From Sulfuritalea sp. (lineage in GTDB: Bacteria > Pseudomonadota > Gammaproteobacteria > Burkholderiales > Rhodocyclaceae): a stretch of 15,381 nt of DNA. The stretch lies in contig JADJVS010000008.1 in the NCBI GenBank assembly GCA_016710465.1, positions 1 to 15,381 on the forward strand, read 5' to 3'. Positions 9,178 to 15,381 of this stretch are shown piece after piece. Numbering within the stretch: the first letter of the stretch is position 1; each line of letters opens with the position of its first letter. Both the position numbers and the translations under genes were made by a program. Below the pieces are notes generated by a model. That model saw only the letters and a program-made list of their open reading frames with translations. It had not been told where the DNA came from and ran no database searches.

Positions 9178-9331
9178 AACAGCAAACTGCGCTATCTACA
9201 GGCGGCAGTTCAGCGCCGCACTCATCGCATGTTGCATAACGCACACGGACCACTACGGCATTCTCGTCGATGACTGTTTGCTCAACGTCTCGCGCGTAAA
9301 GCGTGCCGCACATCCTGCACTGGTCACTCAT
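9164..9331 (-). CDS. Small cysteine-rich zinc-ribbon-like protein
   Basis: 55 residues from an ATG at 9331, which overlaps the stop of the upstream gene as ATGA. Seven cysteines are visible: a CRMC knuckle at residues 5-8, a CDEC knuckle at 35-38 and a CCC cluster at 50-52. Two CxxC pairs about 27 residues apart are the classic zinc-ribbon arrangement, so metal binding is a reasonable inference. Function is unknown. A longer reading that begins further upstream passes through a poly-C tract as a long proline run. I reject that because the tract looks artefactual and the ATG at 9331 is perfectly placed for coupling. Confidence 0.65.
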   Translation of the reverse strand: MSDQCRMCGTLYARDVEQTVIDENAVVVRVRYATCDECGAELPPVDSAVCCCDTF

Positions 9332-9530
9332 TTGAGCCCCACCGTCTTGCTTGTGGTGATGGTCAGCACCGCATTGACCGGGGGGGGGGGGCGGCGGGGG
9401 GGGGGGCGGAGGGGGGGGGTGGCGGGGGGGCGGGGGGGGGGGGGGGGCGGGGGGGGGGGGGTCTGTGGATCGGCTACGGACGCCCTTGCTGAAACAGGGC
9501 CAGCGTTCTTGCAATGGTTTCTATGTTCAT
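9328..9530 (-). pseudogene. Short coupled phage gene whose middle is replaced by a G/C homopolymer tract
   Basis: The ATG at 9530 shares one base with the stop of the 569-residue gene (TGATG) and begins MNIETIARTLALFQQGRP, then meets a TAG at 9474-9476. Beyond the tract the sequence resumes as VNAVLTITTSKTVGLK and stops at 9328 in an ATGA overlap with the cysteine-rich gene. Both ends therefore have the junctions expected of one short gene of roughly 65-75 residues. The 82-bp tract between them, plus at least one base change near 9474, destroys the frame (203 bp in total, not a multiple of three). The original middle cannot be recovered from this sequence, and the function is unknown. Confidence 0.5.
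9380..9461. repeat. Near-pure poly-G tract (low complexity, probably artefactual)
   Basis: On the plus strand this 82-bp stretch is almost entirely G, with scattered single C, A and T bases. It interrupts a short coupled gene, and nothing comparable occurs elsewhere in the window. It would be proline-rich if translated on the minus strand and glycine-rich on the plus strand. A run like this is typical of failed base calling (no signal read as G) or of a badly bridged assembly gap. A real G-quadruplex-forming tract cannot be excluded. Confidence 0.85.
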
Positions 9531-11239
9531 CAAATCATCCTGTTCGATTCGTTGATAAGCACCTGCACTGCCGACACTTCCATACTGCCGCCGTCCTGGT
9601 TGATGATCACCGTCGAGAACCACGGAAGGCGAGCATTCATTAGCCCCTTCATCCCGTCGAAGCGGACAACCAAGGGCGCCTCGCTGAACGTCCTGGCCGG
9701 GTAGGAATACGTCGGTCCTACGGGCATAGCGATATCAACCACCATTGCCGTCGAAGATTTTCCGGCGACATAGACGCACTCCGGCGATTTGATGTTCAGC
9801 GACCCAAAGCCGACACGCCCGCAATCAAGTGCGCAGAAAATATCCGTTCCGAGGTCGTCGCTTCCTTCAAGCAGGCTCATTCCTACGGAGTCAATGCCGT
9901 ATTCGTCGCCGTCGATAGTCGCGTAGGAATTGAAGTGCCAATGCGAGTAGCGAGAAGTCGCCCCGTTGGCGAGATTCATGCAAAGAGTCGTCGAGTCATC
10001 GACATATCGCTGGCGTGCGGCCGTGAAATCTGGCGACACCTTCTTGCTGTATGCTGCCGTGCCGTCGAGACTGATCACTACATGCGTCATGCCGTCACGC
10101 TCGCGCACCCATGCCGAGCCAGACTGTGCCACAGGCGCAATAAATCCTTTTTCTAGCTGCGGCAGCGTCACTGAGCCATCCCCGGCACCGAACACAATCC
10201 CCTCGTCCGAGTACCAGCCTGCGACCGGGCTTGTTGTGTCAGGATGATAGAAAGCCGTGCCAGACGCCGCGCCGAATGGCAGCTTCTCGACGGGCTCGGC
10301 GGTGGCGATGTCCGTGCCGGCGTAGAACCATGTCCGGTCAGCGACGACGAATACACCAGACTCGACGGAGATCACGATTGACCCCGTGGCGCCAAGCCGA
10401 ATGAAATCCTGCGCAGGGTTGTAAAGACCGTAGTCGTGTGGCTTGGAGTAGTAGAGGAATTCGCCCTTCAGCGACAGCAGCCGGCCATTGTGAAAGGCGA
10501 TTGCATCCCCTGCAGGAAGTGGCCGGAGAAACGCCCTGTCGCGTATCTGGCGCCCTTCTGGCAAGTCGGTGATACTGACGCTTGCAGTCACAGAAGAAAC
10601 TGTCGTGGCGCGTTGTAGCACTTCTCCGTCGCCCCATGTGCAATAGACGACAAAGTTATCCGTTCCCGATGCCGCAGCCGGCAGCGTCAGTTCGATGCTT
10701 CCTGTTGTCGAAAGAGTGATTGACTCGATAGTCGATGCGTGGCTTTCTTCGCCGTCGTCCATCGAATGCGTGATGCACACCCGGTAATCGCCGGGAGGCA
10801 GAGATCCAACCCCGGAGAACACGGACACCAGATCGAGAGGCGCAGGCACCGCCCAGGGCGAATCCGTGTTGTCGGCGTTGCAGCGGCCTGACGCTGTGCC
10901 GTTGCTCCACCACACTTCGCCGCCGCGCTCTGCGTAGCTGACAGGATCAGTGCCCAGGCCAGCGCGCAGAGAGGTGATGACCAGCGGATTGACGGCAGTA
11001 ACGACGCCAAGCTCTGACCCGTTCCTGATCATTACCTTCTCGCCTTGATTGCTCAGGCCGGCGCCATTGTCGATAGCGACCGTCTCGGAGTAACCGGAAC
11101 GAGATACCGCGTTGCCCTCGTCGGTGAAGTCGATATTCAGTGCGTCAAGGCAAGCGCCGGCAGGCAGAACATAGTCCCGCTTGCTATTGACGATGCCGAG
11201 AGGCCAAGGGCCAAGGCTTGCTTTGCGTTGCTTATGCAC
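9530..11239 (-). CDS. Phage structural protein, large beta-rich (tail/adsorption apparatus)
   Basis: 569 residues from a GTG at 11239, with AGGA about seven bases upstream, overlapping the preceding stop by 8 bp. The N-terminus has the pattern GPWPLGIVNSKRDYVLPAGA then LDALNIDFTDEGNAVSRSGY. Similar 'x-ALN-[IV]-D-x-x-D-x-G-x-x-x-x-R-x-GY' openings are familiar to me from large phage structural proteins of the tail region. The rest is a long series of beta-strand-like segments rich in Gly, Ser, Thr and Val. Recurring elements such as GVGSLPPGDYRVCITHSMDDG (about 135-165) resemble immunoglobulin-like or propeller blades (SIVISVESGVFVVADRTWFY). There is no signal peptide or catalytic motif. The stop overlaps the next start, so it is part of the coupled chain. 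Exact virion location is not known. Confidence 0.75.
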   Translation of the reverse strand: MHKQRKASLGPWPLGIVNSKRDYVLPAGACLDALNIDFTDEGNAVSRSGYSETVAIDNGAGLSNQGEKVMIRNGSELGVVTAVNPLVITSLRAGLGTDPVSYAERGGEVWWSNGTASGRCNADNTDSPWAVPAPLDLVSVFSGVGSLPPGDYRVCITHSMDDGEESHASTIESITLSTTGSIELTLPAAASGTDNFVVYCTWGDGEVLQRATTVSSVTASVSITDLPEGRQIRDRAFLRPLPAGDAIAFHNGRLLSLKGEFLYYSKPHDYGLYNPAQDFIRLGATGSIVISVESGVFVVADRTWFYAGTDIATAEPVEKLPFGAASGTAFYHPDTTSPVAGWYSDEGIVFGAGDGSVTLPQLEKGFIAPVAQSGSAWVRERDGMTHVVISLDGTAAYSKKVSPDFTAARQRYVDDSTTLCMNLANGATSRYSHWHFNSYATIDGDEYGIDSVGMSLLEGSDDLGTDIFCALDCGRVGFGSLNIKSPECVYVAGKSSTAMVVDIAMPVGPTYSYPARTFSEAPLVVRFDGMKGLMNARLPWFSTVIINQDGGSMEVSAVQVLINESNRMI

Positions 11240-11948
11240 TGGTGATTCCTATCGCGTGAGGGGCGATGCTCGCTACAAATGAGCACCAAACGGGCTTTGG
11301 CGACGGAGAGAATGCGGCGATCGCTTCTGATTCTGGAAAGATCGCCGCATCGACAGAGCACCGGAACAGGCGCACCAGATCGCCGCGAGCATCCGGCGAA
11401 AGGTCGGCGATACCGAATGCCGAGACGCCACGAACGGCGATACCAATTGCGTCCGGGGAAAGGTCGGAAAGCCCTGCTGCGTAGGATGTTGGGCGATACG
11501 CCTCGCCCAACGCATCGGGTAGCAGGTCGGATTGCGACTGGCACAGATAGACGAAGACCGCAGTTCCGGCAGCAAGCGGCGACAGGCTTGCATCGCCGGC
11601 CGCCGAATACACCATGTCTGCGCGCCCGAGCGCATCCGGCGCAATGTCTCCAGCAACACTAGCAAAGAAGGTCCGCCAAGCCTCGCCGAGAGCGTCCGGG
11701 GCGATGTCCGCTGTACTGAACGCGTGCTGGTGATTGGCCTCGCCGAGAGCATCGGGAGCAAGGTCCGCCGTACCGGATGCGTACTGGTGATTGGCCTCTC
11801 CAAGAGAGTCTGGCGCAATGTCGGAATCGGACCACGCCAGGGAAGCGGGAGGCGTGACGAAGTTAACGCGGTCCCACCTTGGGGCAGAAACAGCCTGCCC
11901 TGTCCCGTTGAAATCAACGGCATTCCATGCTGGAGGTGAGTACGCCAC
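11232..11948 (-). CDS. Phage tail-type protein with about ten 20-residue repeats
   Basis: 238 residues from a GTG at 11948, 7 bp after the previous stop. The N-terminus (YSPPAWNAVDFNGTG) matches the 'Y-[ST]-PP-x-x-x-AVDF' opening often seen in phage tail proteins. From residue 43 a motif D-[IL]-[AS]-PDALGEA recurs at residues 43, 62, 81, 101, 121, 141, 162, 182, 202 and 228. Spacing is therefore 19-21 residues, with the last copies degenerate. Each unit pairs the motif with a short aromatic or Ala-rich strand (YASGTADL, HAFSTADI), suggesting a solenoid or fibre-like array. The start is GTG because no ATG is in frame nearby and the N-terminal motif begins immediately after it. A host-surface or spacer role is inferred. 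Confidence 0.75.
   Translation of the reverse strand: MAYSPPAWNAVDFNGTGQAVSAPRWDRVNFVTPPASLAWSDSDIAPDSLGEANHQYASGTADLAPDALGEANHQHAFSTADIAPDALGEAWRTFFASVAGDIAPDALGRADMVYSAAGDASLSPLAAGTAVFVYLCQSQSDLLPDALGEAYRPTSYAAGLSDLSPDAIGIAVRGVSAFGIADLSPDARGDLVRLFRCSVDAAIFPESEAIAAFSPSPKPVWCSFVASIAPHAIGITSA
11244..11822 (-). repeat. Tandem coding repeat, about 57-60 bp unit, about ten copies
   Basis: DNA basis of the 20-residue protein repeats. The first copies are close at the nucleotide level: the 15-mer ctggtgattggcctc occurs at 11727-11741 and again exactly 57 bp away at 11784-11798. Later copies (towards 11244) have diverged in third positions and length (60-63 bp), as expected of an old array with recent duplication only at its 5' coding end. 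Confidence 0.8.
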
Positions 11949-11955
11949 TTCGGCA

Positions 11956-12387
11956 TTACGTCATGCGGAATACGAACGACGAGAACGCAATCGGCCCGCC
12001 GGCAACAAGTACGTTCGTGACCATCTGAATAACCGCGCCGCTGCCGACGACGCCCACATCAACGTCCACAACGGTCAGCCCGGTGCTGTCGGCAATCCTT
12101 GCCCACGTGGCTGTTCCTGACGCATCTGCGGCCGAATCGCCAACAATGGTTCCGATGGTAAGCGACCCTGACGGCGTTTCAGATCCGCAAGTAGTCGGCA
12201 TGGTGCATGTTCCGAGCAGCACTTGTGCACCAATGCCTGTTTCTGCGCCGGTCTGCGGCAGCGTACCAGTCGGCATCGATCCGGTGTAGAACTTGATCGT
12301 TGCGCCGGTTGATCCTGCATCGAAAAGCGTTTGCAGCGCGCTCATTAGCGCCCATGAAGCTACTCGCGTGAAGTGGTACGTTGCCAT
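11956..12387 (-). CDS. Small phage structural-type protein
   Basis: 143 residues, starting MATYHFTRVASWALMSALQT at an ATG only 14 bp after the U-tract of an intrinsic terminator. An N-terminal helix (DALQTLFDAGSTGA-like pattern) is followed by beta strands: ATIKFYTGSMPTG, VLLGTCTMPTT, then GTATWARIADSTGLTVVDVD and a hydrophobic end (VLVAGGPIAFSSFVFRM). This layout (helix, 'IK-x-YTG', 'WARI-x-DS-x-G') is familiar from a widespread family of small phage proteins of unknown function found near tail genes. The ribosome binding site is weak (GAG nine bases upstream). No catalytic motif is seen. Confidence 0.7.
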   Translation of the reverse strand: MATYHFTRVASWALMSALQTLFDAGSTGATIKFYTGSMPTGTLPQTGAETGIGAQVLLGTCTMPTTCGSETPSGSLTIGTIVGDSAADASGTATWARIADSTGLTVVDVDVGVVGSGAVIQMVTNVLVAGGPIAFSSFVFRMT

Positions 12388-12401
12388 TTGTCGTCGCTCA
12401 T

Positions 12402-12426
12402 AAAAAAAGGCCCCCGCAGGAGCCTT
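12402..12426 (-). terminator. Rho-independent terminator
   Basis: On the minus strand the sequence forms an 8-bp stem (AAGGCTCC against GGGGCCTT, including one G-U pair) with a TGCG tetraloop, followed by five to seven T. The plus strand has no following T-run, so it acts only on minus-strand transcripts. It lies 20 bp after the last stop of the LamG gene region (12446) and 14 bp before the next start codon. Confidence 0.9.
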
Positions 12427-12445
12427 GTGGTTGTTGCTGTGATCG

Positions 12446-12886
12446 TTAGCCGGGGATTACTCGGTCGTAGATGATTGCGTTCTCGCCTGAACCGCCGTCG
12501 AGTTGGGCCAACAAGAACAGCGGAGTGCGTGGCAGGCGTGAGGCCCTTGGACAGCCAAACGGCCCCTGTGTGTATTGCAGTCGAACAGCTTGCCGTCCAT
12601 GTTGCTGCCGATGCCAGACCTTGTTGCACCAAGGTCAAAGTTATTTCCGCTGATTCCGTGCCAGTTGCAACGGCGGACCAACATACACGCCGTCACAAAA
12701 AGCAATGCGCTGATCCGTTCCGCTGCAGCAAAGTGAATCCATGGCGCAGAAGACGCCTGCCGCAACAGTAATGCACGACGATGCCGGAGTAAAACTCAAT
12801 CGCCGTCGGAAATACTGTTTGATGTTCTGTTATTGTCTCGATGCCGTATCTCCGATGTAGATAAGCGCCGATTTCTTGTCGCATCA
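12446..12886 (-). pseudogene. Frame-broken continuation of the LamG-type tail protein (second LamG-like domain and C-terminus)
   Basis: After the upstream frame stops at 12884, coding-like sequence continues in changing frames. ISGWVYLSVLDATRN (across the stop), KKSALIYIGDTAS and ITEHQTVFPTAIEFYSG are followed by FCDGVYVGPPLQLA (12699-12661) and, one frame over, GTESAEITLTLVQQGLASAA through WLSKGLTPATHSAV. Finally LLAQLDGGSGENAIIYDRVIPG ends at TAA 12446. The opening is a typical LamG beginning (YTISGWVYL), continuing the second LamG-like region that starts at residue 289 of the upstream gene, and the ending IIYDRVIPG is common at the C-terminus of phage tail proteins. At least four frame changes occur in about 440 bp. 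I infer one gene of roughly 520 residues broken by indels, with errors more likely than decay. The terminator follows 20 bp later, as expected after a real gene end. Confidence 0.6.
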
Positions 12887-14017
12887 AGCACCGACAGATA
12901 CACCCACCCTGAAATTGTATAGACAGGTCCCAGGCAGCATAGCCGCATTGGCGCCAGTGCTCAGGTAGCTTCCGGCTCCTGTGAATAGCGTACTGCTTCC
13001 AGTGCCGAATGGGTCTGTCGTCGGCGTCGTGGTTGTCGTAGTTACCGTGCCGGTCTTTGACAGAGCAGGCCCGACAAGCACAGGGAAACTTGTCCCTCCG
13101 TTTGCGCCAGTCAGCCTTGCGGCAAGAGCAACAGAGCTCCAGTACGGGTCAGCAAGCTCGTCGATGCGCTCGACTTTTAGCTCGCCGAAGTCTGGCGGGT
13201 AGAAGGTATATTGCCCTGTTGTTGGGTCAGAATTCGCGCCGCCAATGTAGGCGTTGGTGCTGCGATCATAAACAAGCACGGTTTTTGCAACAGGCGCGGC
13301 AAGGTGATCGCGGACCGTTCCTGAAATCATCGGGCGCGGGAATGGCAGAGAATCAGGCGTGAAAGTTGTCGAGTGGCCGCGGCCGTGCTTGGTGATCCTG
13401 ATCGGCCCAAGATACCCATTCAGGCTTCGATAGTCTCCGCTGATAGCTGCGAATCGCCCTCCGATGTTCGCTACTGTCTGCGTATAGTTGTTGGCGTCTG
13501 TGTAGCTTGACCCTTCCTGAACACCGTCAATGAACAGTCGCGTAACACCGGACACTCTTGACAGGTTCACCCTCTTGAACGCCGCCCCTATTGATGTCGT
13601 TCCGGTGATTCGTACAGATCCATTGACGTACAGATAGACCTTGTTCGCTCCGACTGATCCTGATCCGCCATCGACTGCGATTTGAATAGCTACCGATGGA
13701 TCAGACGCCCTGAAGTCGATGATGTTGGCTGCATTCGCAGCTCCAGTCGTCGTTTCCCCTGCCTTGTACAGTGGGAAATCAATATCAAAGTCGCCAGTTC
13801 CGAGCGCTAAATCAGCGTGCGATATCGTCAGGTAGTCATTGTTGCCGTCGAACTTTGCGCTTGACGAACAGCCTGCAGGATATTGAGCCGTGCTGATCTG
13901 CGCGTTTCCTGCGACAGTGACGACGTGTCCTTTGACATCTGTAATCGTCGTGGAGCCGTCTGCGCCTTCAAACGGGCAGAGCAGAACAACGCTCGACCAC
14001 TGCGCATCAATCGCCAT
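12884..14017 (-). CDS. Tail adhesin: LamG/concanavalin A-like domain plus carboxypeptidase-regulatory-like domain
   Basis: 377 residues in an unbroken frame. The start is an ATG at 14017 with GAGG six bases upstream, overlapping the previous gene by 11 bp. Residues about 5-225 form a LamG-like jelly roll: QWSSVVLLCPFEGADGSTT, then KFDGNNDYLTISHADLALGTGDFDID, RLFIDGVQEGSSYTD and YLGPIRITKHGRG. Residues about 230-285 (ISGTVRDHLAAPVAKTVLVY and following, DPTTGQYTFY) match the carboxypeptidase regulatory-like beta-sandwich. From residue 289 a second LamG-like start appears (DPYWSSVALAARLTGANGG), with a Thr run (TVTTTTTTPTTDP) at about 324-336. The frame then stops unnaturally at 12884 in the middle of this domain. 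LamG domains bind carbohydrate or protein ligands, so a receptor-binding or virion-decoration role is likely. Confidence 0.8.
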   Translation of the reverse strand: MAIDAQWSSVVLLCPFEGADGSTTITDVKGHVVTVAGNAQISTAQYPAGCSSSAKFDGNNDYLTISHADLALGTGDFDIDFPLYKAGETTTGAANAANIIDFRASDPSVAIQIAVDGGSGSVGANKVYLYVNGSVRITGTTSIGAAFKRVNLSRVSGVTRLFIDGVQEGSSYTDANNYTQTVANIGGRFAAISGDYRSLNGYLGPIRITKHGRGHSTTFTPDSLPFPRPMISGTVRDHLAAPVAKTVLVYDRSTNAYIGGANSDPTTGQYTFYPPDFGELKVERIDELADPYWSSVALAARLTGANGGTSFPVLVGPALSKTGTVTTTTTTPTTDPFGTGSSTLFTGAGSYLSTGANAAMLPGTCLYNFRVGVSVGA

Positions 14018-14213
14018 CGCACGCCCTCAGATACGCCACTTCGCGCCCGTCGTGCGCAGTTTCCGCGCTGTGATCTGGCAGGCACAAGTCAAGCTCGCGA
14101 CCTTCGGGGCGAAGAGACTCAAGGCCGCGCGTGCCGAGCCGCAGTCTGTAATGGCCGAAGCCTTGCTCGATCAGGTGCGAGAGGTAGTCAGAAACAACTT
14201 TTACGGAAGTCAT
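14007..14213 (-). CDS. Small phage protein of unknown function
   Basis: 68 residues (MTSVKVVSDYLSHLIEQGFG). It is coupled by an ATGA overlap to the upstream gene (14210-14213) and overlaps the LamG gene by 11 bp. An amphipathic N-terminal helix is followed by a basic RLRLGTRGLESLRPEGRE stretch and an acidic tail. No motif is recognised. Tight overlaps on both sides and the same strand support it as a real gene. A chaperone or tail-assembly helper for the neighbouring adhesin is possible but not shown. Confidence 0.65.
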   Translation of the reverse strand: MTSVKVVSDYLSHLIEQGFGHYRLRLGTRGLESLRPEGRELDLCLPDHSAETAHDGREVAYLRACDGD

Positions 14214-14980
14214 CGCGTCGTCTCACGAGACAGCGTTAGTTCGTACTCACGCACCCGATGCACGACGCCAGATATTTCAACTTCAAGCTGCGCTGTCGCA
14301 GTGGTCCATGTTGCAGCCGAGCTTGCTGCGTCGTCGAGCGTCCACGTGATTGTGTTTTCGTCGTCGTCGATCACGATCCCGCCATTCTCTGTCGTCAGTA
14401 CCACGTAGGCGGTCGTTCCGGCGAATGAAGAATGCAGAGCCCATGTCACCGTCCCGTCAGTTGTCAAATCCACTGGCTGCGACACGGCAGAAGTCCCTGA
14501 CTCAGTGCAGATGTAATGCGTTCCGACGTTGATGTGCATAACATCACCAACGACATAAGCCGTTTCGTTGATGCGCGGATACGAAACCCCGCGACTCGCA
14601 GGCGTCCATTTGTCGACGATGTGCATCCGGGCCGTTGCGCCAGTCAGATCGACTGGAATCTGGTAGCGAATCGCCCCGCCAGAAACATAAGCGCCGTACC
14701 CGAACGAACTCACGCCGTCTAGCGTTAGCGTGTCTGTCCCGGTAGATGTGATCGAAAACTTGTCAGAATCGCGCGGAGGGTTGCTCTTTGCGTTTAACTG
14801 CGTCATGCCTTTGACGTCCACAATCGCAACCTGCCAGCCAGTTTTCAGGCCGTGGGAAACTGCGCTGACAGAAGCCGGCGCGGAACGAGTAATGCCAGAG
14901 ATTGCGACGAATCCTACTGCGTCAGACTCGTAGCGGACAACCTCTGTATGGTCCGCGCCAGACTGTATAGTTAGCTTCAT
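14210..14980 (-). CDS. Phage tail/baseplate-type protein with FCCH-like domain and nested carbohydrate-binding-like insert
   Basis: 256 residues from the ATG at 14980 (MKLTIQSGADHTEVVRYESD). A TTG nine bases upstream is possible, but the ATG has AGAG ten bases upstream. Residues about 30-102 match the phage 'E1 FCCH-like' pattern (SHGLKTGWQVAIVDVKGMTQ, then LTLDGVSSFGYGAYVSGG). At 107-122 a second beta domain starts (PVDLTGATARMHIVDKW) and resumes at about 193-256 (VVLTTENGGIVIDDDENTIT, then AQLEVEISGVVHRVREYELT). These two halves together resemble the single domain seen in phage tail/baseplate proteins. Between them, about 129-186, sits a short module (AYVVGDVMHINVGTHYICTE, ending TVTWAL) with the aromatic/GD/Y-x-C layout of chitin-binding-like CBMs. 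The insert is probably a host-surface or glycan contact. Confidence 0.75.
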   Translation of the reverse strand: MKLTIQSGADHTEVVRYESDAVGFVAISGITRSAPASVSAVSHGLKTGWQVAIVDVKGMTQLNAKSNPPRDSDKFSITSTGTDTLTLDGVSSFGYGAYVSGGAIRYQIPVDLTGATARMHIVDKWTPASRGVSYPRINETAYVVGDVMHINVGTHYICTESGTSAVSQPVDLTTDGTVTWALHSSFAGTTAYVVLTTENGGIVIDDDENTITWTLDDAASSAATWTTATAQLEVEISGVVHRVREYELTLSRETTR

Positions 14981-14992
14981 GGTCTGCAATCT

Positions 14993-15381
14993 CTATGTGC
15001 TGCGCGAGATGTATTCGGCGGCTTTGGCGGATGGGATCATGGAGTTACGGGACTTGCGCCACGCCAATTCGGAAAACGTCGTTCATCTCATTGTTTGTCA
15101 GTCCTGCGCCGACGCGAAGCTGGTTGATATACACCATGCCTCTGGTGAATTTATCGCAGTGGCTCCACATAACCTTCTGCGCAGGCGTTCCTGTTCCGGC
15201 GATCTGGTCAGCAAGGTCTTTGGCATCAACGCCAACAATGCCTCGGATATACGCATTCGCAGCGTTAAGCTTCGGCTGTCCGCCGACCGTAAGAATTCCG
15301 GTCATTAGCTGCCATTTGGAGAGGGTAATATCAGCAAGGGGAATCGAAGGGTCTGGAATATCAACGCCGGTGAATACAACA
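14993..15381 (-). CDS. Phage gene, 5' end outside window, apparent frameshift near 15073
   Basis: The frame is open from the right edge (VVFTGVDIPDPSIPLADIT, then TLSKWQLMTGILTVGGQPKL), so the ATG at 15305 is internal, not the start. The unshifted frame stops at 15045 after VFRIGVAQVP. Removing one T from the T4 run at 15073-15076 (coding strand) continues the protein as SELAWRKSRNSMIPSAKAAE and ends at TAG 14993. This leaves only 12 bp to the next start and supplies a more natural C-terminus. I therefore extend the gene to 14993. No family is recognised, and the KWQLM and DKFTRGMVYINQLRVG segments look helical. Its place ahead of the adhesion genes suggests a virion protein. Confidence 0.6.

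Noticed and set aside
9278..9643. Glycine-rich plus-strand frame across the poly-G tract
   Set aside because: The glycine run is only the translation of the low-complexity tract, and the flanks are antisense to real minus-strand genes.
12884..12960. Diversity-generating retroelement or phase-variable target in the tail protein
   Set aside because: There is no reverse transcriptase, template repeat or adenine-biased substitution pattern. The changes are frame breaks, not substitutions, and no simple repeat tract explains switching.
1..15381. tRNA genes, CRISPR arrays, insertion sequences, attachment sites
   Set aside because: I found no cloverleaf-type sequence, no regularly spaced direct repeats with unique spacers, no transposase, and no integrase with flanking direct repeats.

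Overview
This window reads as a late structural (virion and host-recognition) block of a tailed bacteriophage or prophage. Every gene I can support lies on the minus strand, so transcription runs from position 15381 towards 1. Base composition is moderately GC-rich, genes are packed with ATGA- or TGATG-type overlaps, and there is no housekeeping gene, tRNA, rRNA, integrase or transposase. Glycine- and alanine-rich proteins carrying a GGP-x-x-DK-[VI]-P motif, short hydrophobic glycine-zipper stretches and a very large polyvalent protein suggest a podovirus-like internal-virion/ejection module. The host is probably a proteobacterium, but nothing here fixes the species.

In transcription order: (1) a partial gene at the right edge (14993-15381); (2) an adhesion module: a protein with an FCCH-like beta domain and a nested carbohydrate-binding-like insert (14210-14980), a 68-residue protein (14007-14213) and a LamG/carboxypeptidase-regulatory-like tail protein (12884-14017, with a frame-broken continuation to 12446); (3) a clear intrinsic terminator (12402-12426); (4) a 143-residue phage protein, a protein with about ten 20-residue repeats and a 569-residue structural protein (9530-12387); (5) a chain of small coupled genes (8896-9530), one ruined in the middle by an 82-bp near-pure G tract; (6) three genes of unrecognised family (6454-8899), the middle one heavily frame-broken; (7) the putative internal-virion set: a coiled-coil protein (5374-6450), a Gly/Ala/Pro-rich protein (4477-5343), a 592-residue protein (2709-4487) and a polyvalent protein with a ParB-like domain (1-2669, running off the left edge).

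The genes probably cooperate in building the adsorption apparatus and in packing ejected proteins into the capsid. The most striking feature is local: four or five small patches (near 675, 7170-8080, 9380-9475, 12446-12960 and 15073) contain single-base frame breaks or low-complexity sequence, whereas the DNA between them is cleanly open. Reading across the breaks restores natural protein sequence and tight gene junctions. These are therefore more likely assembly or base-call errors than real gene decay, but raw reads are needed to decide. I do not see convincing evidence for an undescribed defence or other system. The best biology is the nested-domain adhesin, the 20-residue repeat protein, the terminator inside the tail operon and the ParB-like polyvalent protein.
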